64,000 bases of DNA from positions 6,262,001-6,326,000 of the forward strand of contig NZ_CP133774.1 of assembly GCF_034344865.1 (NCBI RefSeq), given 5' to 3'. A program made the position numbers and the translations under genes. Positions 9,320 through 18,302 of this stretch are shown here, in pieces. The stretch comes from Pseudomonas sp. 10S4 (GTDB taxonomy: Bacteria; Pseudomonadota; Gammaproteobacteria; Pseudomonadales; Pseudomonadaceae). Positions within the stretch are counted from its first letter, which is position 1, and every line of letters starts with the position of its first letter. The notes below the pieces were generated by a model that was given only the letters and a program-made list of their open reading frames with translations, searched no databases and had not been told where the DNA came from.

Positions 9320-10015
9320 TCAAGCCAGCAGCTGGGTGATCCAGCGGGCCTGCCGGGCGATGTCTTGCACCTTTTCCTCGGGCACGGCCTGCCGCGCCCG
9401 GGCGAAGTTGGTCAGGGTCTTCTGCTTCTCGCGCAGGATGCGCTGCCACTTGGCCAGGAACACTGGGCTGCGTGCCTGCATTTGCAGCGGGCCGAAGTAC
9501 AGTTCCTCGGCGGTGTACATCACCGCTGCGGCGCGCTCGGCGACGATGATTTCGTAGTCGAAGCGGTTTTCACGCAGCAGTTCCTCGCAGAGGATGCGGT
9601 AGCCATTTTCCATCAGCCATTGGCGCAGTGGCTGCTCGCCGCCGTTGGGCTGCAGGATCAGCCGCTCCTGGCCGCTCAGGCGCGATTTACCGTTGTCGAG
9701 GATGTCGCGGATCGTTTCGCCGCCCATGCCGCAGATGCTGATCGCCGTGATCCCGTCGCCCGGCTCGATCGCCGCCAGGCCATTGCCCAGGCGCACGGTG
9801 ATCTGCTGGTCCAGGCCGTTCTCGCGCACGGTGCGTTCGGCCGAGCGGAACGGCGTCAAGGCCACCTCGCCGGCCACCGCCGCCGCGATGGCGCCACGGC
9901 GCATCAACGCCACCGGCAGGTAGCCGTGATCCGAGCCGATATCGGCCAGGCGCGCACCTGCTGGCACATGTGCCGCCACGCGTTCCAGGCGCATGGACAA
10001 TGTCTGTTCGTTCAA
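9320..10015 (-). CDS. trmK: tRNA (adenine(22)-N1)-methyltransferase, TrmK family
   Basis: A 231-residue class I SAM-dependent methyltransferase. RLADIGSDHGYLPVALMRRG is the SAM-binding motif I, and ISICGMGGETIRDIL is the catalytic-region motif of the TrmK/YqfN family. ILQPNGGEQPLRQWL follows. The family makes m1A22 in tRNA in Gram-positive bacteria. Gammaproteobacterial homologues exist, but their tRNA target is less well established. A GGAA-type purine stretch precedes the ATG. The gene stands alone. Confidence 0.8.
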   Translation of the reverse strand: MNEQTLSMRLERVAAHVPAGARLADIGSDHGYLPVALMRRGAIAAAVAGEVALTPFRSAERTVRENGLDQQITVRLGNGLAAIEPGDGITAISICGMGGETIRDILDNGKSRLSGQERLILQPNGGEQPLRQWLMENGYRILCEELLRENRFDYEIIVAERAAAVMYTAEELYFGPLQMQARSPVFLAKWQRILREKQKTLTNFARARQAVPEEKVQDIARQARWITQLLA

Positions 10016-10202
10016 CTGCAGTTCCTTTTCACCACGAGTGTCCGGCAGCTTGGCCGGATCAGGGCGCGACTCTATCGAGCAACGCCGCGCAGTTCAAATT
10101 CCTGCGACCAGGGCCACGGGCCGTCCCGAGCCTGGCGCTCGCGCAGGCTTGACGGTTGGGTAGTACCCGATAACGAGACGTGCAACTGGAAAACGGCCGT
10201 CA

Positions 10203-10277
10203 TTAGAGAAGTAAACCCGACTACTTCAGACCTTCTCTAATTAACCGGGTGGCGTCTACTTGGGAAGTAGAGGCCAC
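10203..10277. other. Two adjacent inverted repeats
   Basis: TTAGAGAAG (10203-10211) pairs perfectly with CTTCTCTAA (10232-10240). GTGGCGTCTACTT (10249-10261) pairs with AAGTAGAGGCCAC (10265-10277) with one mismatch and a 3-nt loop. They lie just downstream of the small membrane protein gene (reverse strand) and upstream of trmK, so the second may end transcription of the former. Confidence 0.4.
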
Positions 10278-10301
10278 TCGCATAAGGTCTATGCCGTACG
10301 C

Positions 10302-10604
10302 TTAGTGCGCATTCAACAACGAAAATACACCCATCACTACCCACAGTACTGACAGATACTGCATGGGCACAAAAAACAACGTGTGCTTCTTGCGAAAGAT
10401 GACTTCGCCACCCGTGTCTTTATCAATGTAGGTTTTGCCCGGCTGGTTATTCAGTCGGTGACCAACATAAGCGTTGACGGCCGCACCAACCAATAGACCG
10501 ACACCCAGCCCGAGCCCATTGGGCAGCCCCACAAAAGGCAATATGCAGAGCACCGGGATAAGAATCGAAAGAATGCCCCAGCCTTGCCAGATCACAAAAA
10601 ACAT
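10302..10604 (-). CDS. Small uncharacterised membrane protein
   Basis: A 100-residue protein with three hydrophobic segments (FFVIWQGWGILSILIPVLCI, GLPNGLGLGVGLLVGAAVNA, and LFFVPMQYLSVLWVVMGVFS) and a short charged loop between the second and third (LNNQPGKTYIDKDTGGEVIF). I do not recognise a named family. The start at 10604 is chosen because the long upstream extension lacks Pseudomonas-like codon use and the hydrophobic N-terminus begins there. An SD-like GGGA lies upstream. Confidence 0.65.
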   Translation of the reverse strand: MFFVIWQGWGILSILIPVLCILPFVGLPNGLGLGVGLLVGAAVNAYVGHRLNNQPGKTYIDKDTGGEVIFRKKHTLFFVPMQYLSVLWVVMGVFSLLNAH

Positions 10605-10759
10605 AACGCGTCCCTGCTTAATTTTTGAGGCGCGCAATCTAACAAAAAAACGCGTCGCGGTAACAATTTGAAATAAGTTGCCCGATGGAAAGCGCGTTCT
10701 ACATGAGCCCTGGCGCGGGTCGATGCCTTGCTCATAGAAGCCGGCTCGACTCGGGAGCA

Positions 10760-10921
10760 TTTGCTATCTTTCTGGCCGACATGGCGGACTTCGAAGCGAT
10801 GAACGCCGTATGGGACGCTTGGGTACCAACGGAGTATGCCCCAGCGCGCGCCTGTGGCGAGGCGAAACTGGCTGATCCGCGGTTGTTGGTGGAAGTCATC
10901 GTCTGCGCGGCGAGGGGGTGA
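10760..10921 (+). pseudogene. RidA (YjgF) family C-terminal fragment
   Basis: The frame reads [19 protein letters not shown] and then [20 protein letters not shown], the C-terminal half of a RidA-type enamine/imine deaminase including the conserved PAR and LxxPxxLVEV motifs. The N-terminal half is missing: upstream sequence in this frame does not resemble RidA. It is a truncated leftover, distinct from the intact ridA genes at 41006 and 59627. Confidence 0.7.
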
Positions 10922-10950
10922 ATGCTTACGGCGTTCACATACGTTTCAAA

Positions 10951-11011
10951 TGTCGATTACAGCCGATAGCTGCCTTTAGTGACAGGCGGCAATCGGCCAG
11001 AAGCAGGCATT
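10951..11011. repeat. Dispersed palindromic repeat, copy 2
   Basis: It reads CGATTACAGCCGATAGCTGC, then a central CTTTAGTGACAG, then GCAATCGGCCAGAAGCAG with the usual CATTC tail. It lies in the gap between the RidA fragment and the Cache-GGDEF gene. The remaining bases to 11152 show nothing I can name. Confidence 0.7.
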
Positions 11012-11152
11012 CAAGGAGCCCACAAAAACACTAACGATTTTGGCAGATGTGGCAAATCAAACGATGAACATTGCAGATAACAGAACCGGTAAAAATACGG
11101 TGGAACAAATGGTGCATTTCCAATTTGACAGGAAGTCGGTTTTGAACGCACA

Positions 11153-12658
11153 TCACCATTTCCCCCTCACAAACTGGTTACGTCCCAACGCCTTGGCGCG
11201 ATACAGCGCCTGATCTGCCGCCTCGATCAATCCCTGCAAATGATCCAGTTCCGACCCCGTGGCTGTAGCACACCCGATGCTTACACTGACACGTCCGAAC
11301 GGGCTGGATTTGTGCGTAATGTTCTCTTGTTCCAAGCGGTCGAGGATAAGTTGCGCCACTACCGTTGCACCGTCACTGTCGGTGTCAGGCATGATCACGC
11401 CCATCTCTTCTCCGCCATAACGTGCCACCAGATCCGACGGTCGCCGTACACACTCCTCGAATATTCTGCCAACCGTCTGTAGGCATGCGTCTCCAGCCAC
11501 ATGCCCGAGTGAGTCGTTAAACAGCTTGAAGTAGTCGATATCAATCATCAGCAATGCCAACGACGTGCCGTCACGTTGTGCGCGCCGTGCTTCCATGGCG
11601 AGGCTCTCATCGAAGCAGCGCCGATTTGCCAAACCGGTCAGGGCATCCTTCATCGCGAGCAACTCAAGCTGCCGATTCGATGAGAGCAATTGCTGCTGAG
11701 TCCCTCGTAACTGGCCCTCTACCTCGGTTCGCCGGCGAATATCCAGGATCAAAAACCAACCGATGAGACCGGTAAGCCCCAGCAGCCCCGTCACCACCAC
11801 CGCCGACAGCAGTGCCTCCATTCGCCACGCAGCGAGGGCCTCGCGCTTGCCAAGTGCAACGGTCGTAATCAGCGGCAGTCGGTCACTCTTTCGGAAGGCG
11901 TAGAGGCGCTCCACACCGTCCAGGCTGGAGGTAAACGACGCAGTGCCGACTGATCGATCTACAAGATACTTTGCATAGATCGGCGACTTCAAAAAGTTGC
12001 GCCCCATGTCCTGCTCGCGGAAGGGATAGCGAACCAGCAAAGTACCATCGGTATAGGACAATCCGATGGCTCCTTCCTGTCCTACGTCGATCTTTCCAAA
12101 CAGCCGTAGGAAGTTTTCGATCCCCAAGGTGACCGCCACCACCCCGGCAAACTCGCCGTGAGGATCATTGAAGCGCCGGCTGACGGTGATCACCCACTCC
12201 TGATTAGAGCGGCTTTGGATTGGCGGACCGATAAAGGTCTCACGGGATGGATCGTCGCGATGATGAATGAAATAGGCACGATCAATGCTGTTCGCCCCGG
12301 CGGGAATCGGCCGATTGGAAGACATCAACCAGCGGCCCTGATTATCGTAGATGGTGATGCCACTGAGCTGTGGCATCAGCGGCTCCTGTCGGTTGACCAG
12401 CATACTCAGGCGCTGGATCTGCGCAGGGCCAATACCTTCGGCTTCCAAGCGTTCGACGAGTCCGAGCAGAAGCAGCGAGCTTTGGCGGACAATACCTTCA
12501 GAGTAAGTAGCAAGCGCCTGGGTAAGGTTCAAGCCATGGACATTCACTTCCTCCAGTGCTCGATCTCGAGAGCTCAATACTTTCCAGACAGTCAGTGACG
12601 CCAGGGAACAACCGATAACCAACAGCAAAAGCACCACCAGGTGGGTATCACGCTTCAC
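11153..12658 (-). CDS. Membrane-bound diguanylate cyclase with Cache sensor domain
   Basis: A 501-residue protein. TM1 is at 7-28, a periplasmic dCache-like domain spans about 40-280 (SGITIYDNQGRWLMSS and DPHGEFAGVVAVTLG are typical PAS/Cache strands), TM2 is at about 285-307, then a short helix and a GGDEF domain (340-501). The active-site loop reads ARYGGEEMGVIMP, so the fifth position is Met instead of Phe. RPSD, five residues before it, is the inhibitory site for c-di-GMP. DALTGLANRRCFDE and DIDYFKLFNDSLGH are intact, so cyclase activity (2 GTP to c-di-GMP) is likely. Confidence 0.85.
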   Translation of the reverse strand: MKRDTHLVVLLLLVIGCSLASLTVWKVLSSRDRALEEVNVHGLNLTQALATYSEGIVRQSSLLLLGLVERLEAEGIGPAQIQRLSMLVNRQEPLMPQLSGITIYDNQGRWLMSSNRPIPAGANSIDRAYFIHHRDDPSRETFIGPPIQSRSNQEWVITVSRRFNDPHGEFAGVVAVTLGIENFLRLFGKIDVGQEGAIGLSYTDGTLLVRYPFREQDMGRNFLKSPIYAKYLVDRSVGTASFTSSLDGVERLYAFRKSDRLPLITTVALGKREALAAWRMEALLSAVVVTGLLGLTGLIGWFLILDIRRRTEVEGQLRGTQQQLLSSNRQLELLAMKDALTGLANRRCFDESLAMEARRAQRDGTSLALLMIDIDYFKLFNDSLGHVAGDACLQTVGRIFEECVRRPSDLVARYGGEEMGVIMPDTDSDGATVVAQLILDRLEQENITHKSSPFGRVSVSIGCATATGSELDHLQGLIEAADQALYRAKALGRNQFVRGKW

Positions 12659-12993
12659 GTTACTACCTTATAGAAAGTCCGGTTTTCCGTTACAGCGACT
12701 ATTAAGCCAAGGCAATAGCTGCAGCCGTTTGTCCTCGTCTTGAACAAGGATACAAGCAGTGGTGGATCGCTGCAGCAACAGATTATGTTGTAGAAAAAGT
12801 ACATTTTGCTTCGCATTGCTATGTCCAAGCGATGCAATTCAAAGACTTCAAGAAAGAAGGTTCACACATGGCGAAGCAGCGATAAGAATGAGTACGCAGC
12901 CACAGATCCCGGGCCAGGACATTACCGTCACAAGTCACGATGTGGCAGCTTCGCCCGTCAGGGCTTACGGCGTTTGAGCAGCCGCATTCGGCC

Positions 12994-13132
12994 CAGAGTG
13001 TGTAAAAACGCTTTCGCGAACCCTCGCTATGATTTCTGAGGATTTCATCGCAAGGATCGCCTATGAAGCGCTTTATCCAAGATGAACATCGAGGCCAAGG
13101 TACCTTCCTTCCAGAGAGCCTCGACGATTACG
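12994..13132 (+). mobile_element. IS1182-type left end with truncated transposase
   Basis: Terminal repeat CAGAGTGTGTAAAAACG (12994-13010) follows GGCC at 12990-12993. The preceding bases (GCAGCCGCATTCGGCC, 12978-12993) match a repeat arm. After a leader of about 50 bases, an ATG at 13063 opens MKRFIQDEHRGQGTFLPESL-DDY, aligned with MKRFIEGEARTQVTLLPACL-DDY of the complete IS1182 at 30266. The frame then runs into a cupin gene read in the opposite direction. The right end is missing. It is a deletion remnant that also removed part of the cupin. Confidence 0.75.
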
Positions 13133-13295
13133 CCAATGATCGGCCAAATATCCAGGGCTGTACTCGACCATCCGCACACGCGCTGAACCAAACTGGCAGG
13201 TACGCCAATAGGCTGTGCCTGTCTGACCGGCATTCGCCACCGACTCTATCGATTGACCAATCGGTGGTTCCGAATGGGATTTCAGTAAGATCCAT
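13133..13295 (-). pseudogene. DHCW-motif cupin fragment
   Basis: From ATG 13295 one frame reads MDLTEIPFGTTDWS. After a frame change the other reads ESVANAGQTGTAYWRTCQFG then SARVRMVEYSPGYLADHW, the N-terminal half of small cupins with the DHCW motif (here DHW at the break). The coding sequence stops where the IS1182 remnant begins. The function of this family is not known to me. It is broken by a frameshift and a truncation. Confidence 0.6.
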
Positions 13296-13402
13296 GGTTG
13301 CCTCATCGAAATACAACAAATGCAGACCATCAATCTGGCGATGGTGCCGATAGACACAGACGGCCCGCATTTATGGGATACAGGCGCGGCACAACCCGAA
13401 GG

Positions 13403-13777
13403 CTAGTTGCCCCGCCCTCCACCAAACGACCACTCATCGCCGGCCGTAGTGGTGATCACCACCATGACATCCTCCGCGTTCAGTCCCGGCGCCCGCCCCA
13501 ATTTATCGACCAGATCGCGATAAAAACGCTGTTTGGTCTCAACGCTTCGAGGACGGCCTGCGGTAATCGCGATTAGCACAAAGTCATGGCTACGCGGCCC
13601 GCCCAGATAGTGGGGATCAAATATCAGCTCTCCGAGTTCATGTTGGTGAATGGCTTGGAAGCGATCAGTCTTCGGCACTTCGAAGCTCTCGACCAAGGCG
13701 TCGTGCAAACCCTCAGACAATGCCTGTAAATACTCGGCCGACTTCCCGCGATGCAGTGAAATTCGTGCAAACGGCAT
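13403..13777 (-). CDS. Tautomerase family protein
   Basis: A 124-residue protein of the tautomerase-2 type. The start at 13777 leaves Pro as the residue after Met (MPFARISLHRG), which is the catalytic base of the superfamily. An extra Met upstream (13780) would hide it. IHQHELGELIFDP and the C-terminal DVMVVITTTAGDEWSFGGG are typical. It follows the CMD-family gene by about six bases on the same strand, so they form an operon under the divergent LysR at 14230. A role in keto-enol isomerisation of an unknown compound is inferred. Confidence 0.8.
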   Translation of the reverse strand: MPFARISLHRGKSAEYLQALSEGLHDALVESFEVPKTDRFQAIHQHELGELIFDPHYLGGPRSHDFVLIAITAGRPRSVETKQRFYRDLVDKLGRAPGLNAEDVMVVITTTAGDEWSFGGGRGN

Positions 13778-13783
13778 CAACGA

Positions 13784-14119
13784 TTACTCCTGATGTTTTG
13801 GAAGGCAAGCCTGTAGCTCACTGAGCAAATTCAGCGCCGATGCGGCTGTCGGCCAACCTGAATAAAACGCCAGATGGGTTATGACTTCGGCCAGTTCGTC
13901 GACACACAAGCCGTTATCCAGTGCACGTTTCAAATGAAATGGCAGTTGCTCCAGACGGTACATCGCCACCAGCGCGGCCACCGTCGCCAGACTGCGTTCA
14001 CGGGGTTTCAATTGCGTACGCGTCCACATGTCGCCAAACAATACTTTGTCGGTCAGCTCGGCAAACTTCTGCGGGTAGTTGCTTTGGTGTTCTCGCCCCG
14101 TGACCATCGATACATTCAT
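13784..14119 (-). CDS. Carboxymuconolactone decarboxylase (CMD) family protein
   Basis: A 111-residue alpha-helical CMD-domain protein: FGDMWTRTQLKPRERSLATV, then ALVAMYRLEQLPFHLKRALD and ELAEVITHLAFYSGWPTAAS. The helix with E-x-x-x-H is present. There is no CxxC, so it is not an AhpD-type peroxidase. The ATG at 14119 has AGAGGGG upstream. It is first in an operon with the tautomerase and divergent from the LysR gene, a common arrangement. True decarboxylase activity is not implied by the family name. Confidence 0.8.
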   Translation of the reverse strand: MNVSMVTGREHQSNYPQKFAELTDKVLFGDMWTRTQLKPRERSLATVAALVAMYRLEQLPFHLKRALDNGLCVDELAEVITHLAFYSGWPTAASALNLLSELQACLPKHQE

Positions 14120-14229
14120 GATGTTTTCCCCTCTGATGTCCCAATTTGATGGAGGAAAACTATCAAGTCGCAACCATTCCGAATATCAGATTTAATTGCA
14201 TCAATCATCCCGAATTAGTGGACTATTGA

Positions 14230-15066
14230 ATGCGCCGCCCAACCTTCGATCTCGACGTATTGCGCACCTTCGTCACCGGCGTGGAGTTCAACAGCTTTGC
14301 CAAAGCGGCGGATCGTCTCGGTCGGTCGACATCTGCCGTAAGCGCTCAATTGAAGAAACTCGAGGAGCAGATCGGTACGCCGGTCCTGGCTAAATCCGGT
14401 CGCGGACTGGTCTTGACCCCAACAGGAGAAACACTGCTCAGCCATGCCCGCCGGTTGCTGGAGCTGAACGATGGCATTTTCCAGACCTTGCATGAAAGCC
14501 AGACCGCCGGGTCCATACGCCTCGGGCTTCAAGAGGACTTTGGGGAACATTTCCTGAGCGATATTCTGCGACGCTTCGTCCAGACTTACCCGAGGGTGAG
14601 TCTCGAAGTCAGGATCGCCCGTAATGCCGAACTGCTTGCTCTGGTCGAAAGCGCAGATTTGGACCTGGCCCTGACCTGGGACACCGGGCACATGTCGCCC
14701 TATGCCACGCGTCTGGGCGCAACACAGATGCACTGGATCGGAGCCCGCGATACGCCACTGCTGACGGCCCTTGATGACTCACCGCTGCCATTGATCATGT
14801 TCGACGCGCCTTGCGTATTGCGCAGCGCCGCCACCCAGGCGCTGGATGCCGCGCAAATACCCTGGCGGATCGCCCTGACCAGTCCCAGCGTCGGTGGTAT
14901 CTGGGCGGCCGTCGCCGCCGGATTGGGTCTGACGCTGCGAACCCGCATCGGGCTGCCGAGCCATCTCACCATTGTTTCTGGCTTACCCCCGTGCCAAGCC
15001 TTGGCTATGTGCTTCACAGCGGTGGCGACGACCCAACACCAGCCACCCAACAATTGGCCGCATTGA
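14230..15066 (+). CDS. LysR-family regulator (C-terminus frameshifted)
   Basis: Winged helix-turn-helix at residues 4-62 (FDLDVLRTFVTGVEFNSFAK, DRLGRSTSAVSAQLKKLEEQ) followed by a LysR substrate-binding domain. The frame as written ends at 15066 with an atypical tail (PPCQALAMCFTAV). Adding one C to CCCCC at 14986-14990 would give SGLPPVPSLGYVLHSGG and continue to a TAA at 15114-15116, for 295 residues, the usual family length. It is divergent from the CMD/tautomerase operon, which it probably controls. The change could be real or a base-call error. Confidence 0.85.
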   Translation: MRRPTFDLDVLRTFVTGVEFNSFAKAADRLGRSTSAVSAQLKKLEEQIGTPVLAKSGRGLVLTPTGETLLSHARRLLELNDGIFQTLHESQTAGSIRLGLQEDFGEHFLSDILRRFVQTYPRVSLEVRIARNAELLALVESADLDLALTWDTGHMSPYATRLGATQMHWIGARDTPLLTALDDSPLPLIMFDAPCVLRSAATQALDAAQIPWRIALTSPSVGGIWAAVAAGLGLTLRTRIGLPSHLTIVSGLPPCQALAMCFTAVATTQHQPPNNWPH

Positions 15067-15200
15067 TCAAAACGAGCCTGCAAGAACAGGCGTTTCGTTT
15101 CACGATTACGAAGTAATCGAAGGCACCCAAGGGTTCAATTCGAGCAATACGGATGGAGAATAACGAAGCACTGAGGCTGTGGGCCAATGACGGCGATGGG

Positions 15201-15249
15201 TCAATTGGAGTCTTTCACGACAAGCGTCAATCGGCCACAAGCGGCCTGT
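15201..15249. repeat. Dispersed palindromic repeat, partial copy
   Basis: TCACGACAAGCGTCAATCGG then CCACAAGCGG is the right half of the palindrome, and the left half is degraded. The 308-base gap 15117-15424 holds nothing else I recognise. Confidence 0.5.
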
Positions 15250-15424
15250 GGGGTGCGCCTCGGAAATCTGGGGAAACTCACAATTTTTACTCGACGCTAC
15301 TTACTGAATCACTCGGGTGGGTAGCGGTACCGATTTTCCGGCGCAGAATCATCATTTGCGCAGATACAGGCCGTGTTGGACTGCGGCTCGCGGATGGCCG
15401 TCGACCACCCGCGAGCCAGTGCCA

Positions 15425-16705
15425 TCACGCCAGCAGTTTAAGCTCGTCTTTACCGTACTTGAGCGATTTCTCGTCTGGAATCATCAACCCAGTGTGCTCA
15501 TCGCGCCCTTGCAGGACGAAGCGGGCGTTCGGGCTGCCCAGTTGGGTCGCGGCCTGCTGGCTGTCGGCGCCGATCTCGCCCTTCTTCATGCGGTTGACGA
15601 TCACTCCCACCGCCGTATCGTTGAAGTCGCGCAGCATCCAGGCATCGCCATCGCTGTCGCCAGCCACCAACACCGGGCCATAGCCCTTCTGTTTAACCAG
15701 CACGTTTTTGATGCCGACGGTCTTGCCCGGACCGTAATTGAAGTGCCAGTCAGGCTGATAGCGACTGGTGTACTTGCCTTCTTCCATCGCCAGGCGCAGG
15801 CCGATCACGTTCTCAGGCGGCACGCCATATCCGTAATGGGGATTGCCCGCGAACACGCGTACCACATCGTCGATCGAGGCAGTGCTGATATAGACGTCGA
15901 TGCCGTTGGCGCGCAGCGTGTGCATCAGGCCGCGGATTTCCTCATGGATGCGGATGCCATGAAAGTGCGTATCCGCCACCACCCCGGCCTTGCCCGGCAA
16001 TGTGCGTGAACTCTCGTACTTGACCTTGCGCAGCGCGTCGCCGATGGCGTAGTTGTTGGAGGCCTGCGCCATCGCCTGCAATTCAGCCGTGGTCATGTTC
16101 TTGTAGAAGTACAGAATCCACTTGTAGCCGATATCCACCGGGTAACTGTCGCAGATCGCGTCGTACATGAAGTAGAGCTTGGCGAGAAAATCCTTGTATT
16201 GCTCGCTGGCCTGGATGTCCTCCAGGCTCTTGTCGCCGGCGAGTCCCTTGTAGTTGGCGTGCAACCAGCGGTAATCCGCTTCCACATCGCTGGCGATGTC
16301 TTCCATCTTGACCGGCTGGCCGTCCACCGTGGTGTAGTCCTTCATGAACGCGCCGTTCGGCACGTCCTGGCGCAACACGGCGGCGAACTCATCGGGCGTC
16401 AGCTTGTACTGCAAATGATTGATCTGGTAGACCAGCAACGCTTCTTCACAGTCGTTCATGATGCAAGTGTTGTCCCAGTCGAACACCGCGTACGGGCGCT
16501 GCTCTGGGCGGTATGAGGCGCTCTTGACGCCGTGCTGGTCGATCACTGCCTGTAGGCGCTTCAGGTTGAGCGGCGACCAGCGCGCCGGGTCCAGCTCGCT
16601 GGGCGTGGCTGGGGGCGTGGCAGCTTGCGTTAGGCGGGATGACAACAACAGCGGACTGACGATGGAAACGGTGGCGAGGGTGTTCAGAAACTGGCGACGC
16701 TGCAT
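15425..16705 (-). CDS. Tat-exported HAD-superfamily phosphatase
   Basis: A 426-residue protein. The N-terminus MQRRQFLNTLATVSIV has a twin-arginine pattern followed by a hydrophobic run and SRLTQAATP cleavage region, so export to the periplasm is likely. HAD motif I is FDWDNTCIMND (Asp nucleophile and Asp acid), motif II is YISTASIDDVVR, and motif IV is VAGDSDGDAWML. The large insertion suggests an acid phosphatase such as the phosphorylcholine phosphatase type (motif DxDNT), but the substrate is not provable here. It is divergent from the DeoR regulator at 16970, which may control it. Confidence 0.75.
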   Translation of the reverse strand: MQRRQFLNTLATVSIVSPLLLSSRLTQAATPPATPSELDPARWSPLNLKRLQAVIDQHGVKSASYRPEQRPYAVFDWDNTCIMNDCEEALLVYQINHLQYKLTPDEFAAVLRQDVPNGAFMKDYTTVDGQPVKMEDIASDVEADYRWLHANYKGLAGDKSLEDIQASEQYKDFLAKLYFMYDAICDSYPVDIGYKWILYFYKNMTTAELQAMAQASNNYAIGDALRKVKYESSRTLPGKAGVVADTHFHGIRIHEEIRGLMHTLRANGIDVYISTASIDDVVRVFAGNPHYGYGVPPENVIGLRLAMEEGKYTSRYQPDWHFNYGPGKTVGIKNVLVKQKGYGPVLVAGDSDGDAWMLRDFNDTAVGVIVNRMKKGEIGADSQQAATQLGSPNARFVLQGRDEHTGLMIPDEKSLKYGKDELKLLA

Positions 16706-16969
16706 GGCATAGCTCCTACTTCTAGACGAGAGGTTACAACCGAGGCGATGGCGAAAGCGTGTTTCGAAATACAGACGAGGGGAAGAACCCGTCCGGCCAC
16801 GAGGCTATCTCCAAATACACAAAAAAACAATAATGCCTCAACATTACACAAATATGACGCGCAGACCTTGCCGACCCAATGATCATGGGGCCGCGCCAAA
16901 CTTGACAGCGACCGACGCCCCTCCACAATGCGTGCTCGGACAGCGACTCAAACAGCAGGGACACCCGGT

Positions 16970-17740
16970 ATGTGGCAAGAAGAGCGTTATCAGCGGATCC
17001 GCGCACTGCTATCGACCTTGCAGCGCGTCACCACCGACCGCATCGTCACGGAGCTGAATGTTTCACGCGAGACTGTGCGGCGCGACCTGGTCGCTCTGGA
17101 AGAACAGGGAGAGTTGAAGCGGATACACGGCGGCGCCATCTGCGTTGAGGACGAAGCGCCAATCGCCGAGCGGGCGCAAAGCAACGTCAAGTTCAAGCGC
17201 GACCTCGCGCGCGCCGCGGTCAGCCTGCTGTCGCATGGGCAGACGGTGTTCATCGACGCGGGCACTACCACCGTCATCCTTGCCGAAGAGTTGGCCAAGC
17301 TGGGAGGGCTGACCGTGATCACCAACTCGTTCAACGTGGCACTGCAACTGCGCAACCCCTCCGCGTCGGGCGGCCAGCACAACGAGGTGCTCGTACTGGG
17401 CGGTTCACTCGACGACCGTGCGCCGGCGACGGTCGGCAGCACCACGGTGGCGGAAATTGGCCGCTATCGGGCCGACTTCGCGCTGTTGTCGCCGGTCGGC
17501 ATCGACGCCCAGCGCGGTGCCAGCAACTACGACCACCGCGAAGCCGAAGTGGCGCGCGCCATGGCCGACAATGCCGAACGCGTGGTCATCCTCGCCGATT
17601 ACAGCAAGATTGGCGTGGAGAGCCGCGTCGCCTTCTGCCCTCCAGAACGCATCGACGTGCTCATCACCAACCACAAGGCCAGTACCGAAACGGCGTTCGC
17701 CGCACTGAACGCCAAGCTCAAACGTATTGTCCTGGTGTAG
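16970..17740 (+). CDS. DeoR-family transcriptional regulator
   Basis: A 256-residue protein. The helix-turn-helix RVTTDRIVTELNVSRETVRR continuing DLVALEEQGELKRIHGGA is the DeoR signature. The C-terminal DeoRC sugar-phosphate sensor has FIDAGTTTVILAEEL, TVITNSFNVALQL and ADYSKIGVESRVAF. The ATG at 16970 has AGGGA upstream and places Met-Trp-Gln-Glu-Glu-Arg-Tyr at the conserved N-terminus. A longer start at 16928 is unlikely. It is divergent from the HAD phosphatase, suggesting control of a phosphorylated-metabolite pathway. Confidence 0.85.
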   Translation: MWQEERYQRIRALLSTLQRVTTDRIVTELNVSRETVRRDLVALEEQGELKRIHGGAICVEDEAPIAERAQSNVKFKRDLARAAVSLLSHGQTVFIDAGTTTVILAEELAKLGGLTVITNSFNVALQLRNPSASGGQHNEVLVLGGSLDDRAPATVGSTTVAEIGRYRADFALLSPVGIDAQRGASNYDHREAEVARAMADNAERVVILADYSKIGVESRVAFCPPERIDVLITNHKASTETAFAALNAKLKRIVLV

Positions 17741-17874
17741 CGGTGGCTTGGCGGTTGCAACAGGAATTGACGCAGTGTGATGCGCAGGTGCAGCGCAACC
17801 GGGTAGATCTTGCACGATGCGACTATCGGCGCTGGCAAACTGACCGTAACTGTACCAGCTGCGAACGCCTGCAA

Positions 17875-17925
17875 TGGGTCGGTTTCAGCCATTCGCGACG
17901 GGCAGTAATCGGCCAGAAGCGGTCT
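17875..17925. repeat. Dispersed palindromic repeat, copy
   Basis: GGGTCGGTTTCAGCCATTCG then CGACGGGCAGTAATCGGCCA and GAAGCGGTC. It lies in the 319-base gap after the DeoR gene (17741-18059), which otherwise shows no gene. Confidence 0.65.
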
Positions 17926-18059
17926 CTCGCTACCCCACGCCTTTGATCGATGTCGTGCCGATTCTATCCCTCACCTTCCACAGTCCATCTCCCCGGTTCA
18001 ATTGGTGAGGTGTATTAGTCTGACCGACCAAAAGAACCAAGCATCGAGAGAGTTTTTTG

Positions 18060-18302
18060 ATGTCTACAGAAACGACCCTGAAGGACATTTTTGACCACCA
18101 GGAGCGCTTGAGGAATGCCGACCGCGAGCTTCGTGTCGCGCAACATGGTCGCCCGTTCGGGGTCCAGCGTGTTGTGGCTGGTTTCTCGTTATACTTGCCG
18201 GCAGCACACCGCCGTAAAACCAGATCAGACACCCTCGGCAACGAGTCGGCTTCACCGCCACCCCGTCGCCTATGGGGACTTAAGAGGAGCATCGCCCCGT
18301 GA
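18060..18302 (+). CDS. Small open frame of unknown function, doubtful
   Basis: An 80-residue frame opening MSTETTLKDIFDHQERLRNA and DRELRVAQHG, with GAGAG eight bases before the ATG. It overlaps the start of the next gene by four bases. The first 30 residues look like a helical protein start, but the rest (GFSLYLPAAHRRKTRSDTLG) is unlike any domain I know. It may be a truncated gene whose rest was deleted. Confidence 0.3.
   Translation: MSTETTLKDIFDHQERLRNADRELRVAQHGRPFGVQRVVAGFSLYLPAAHRRKTRSDTLGNESASPPPRRLWGLKRSIAP

Noticed and set aside
15317..16009. 230-codon plus-strand frame opposite the HAD phosphatase
   Set aside because: Antisense shadow; the reverse strand carries the HAD motifs.
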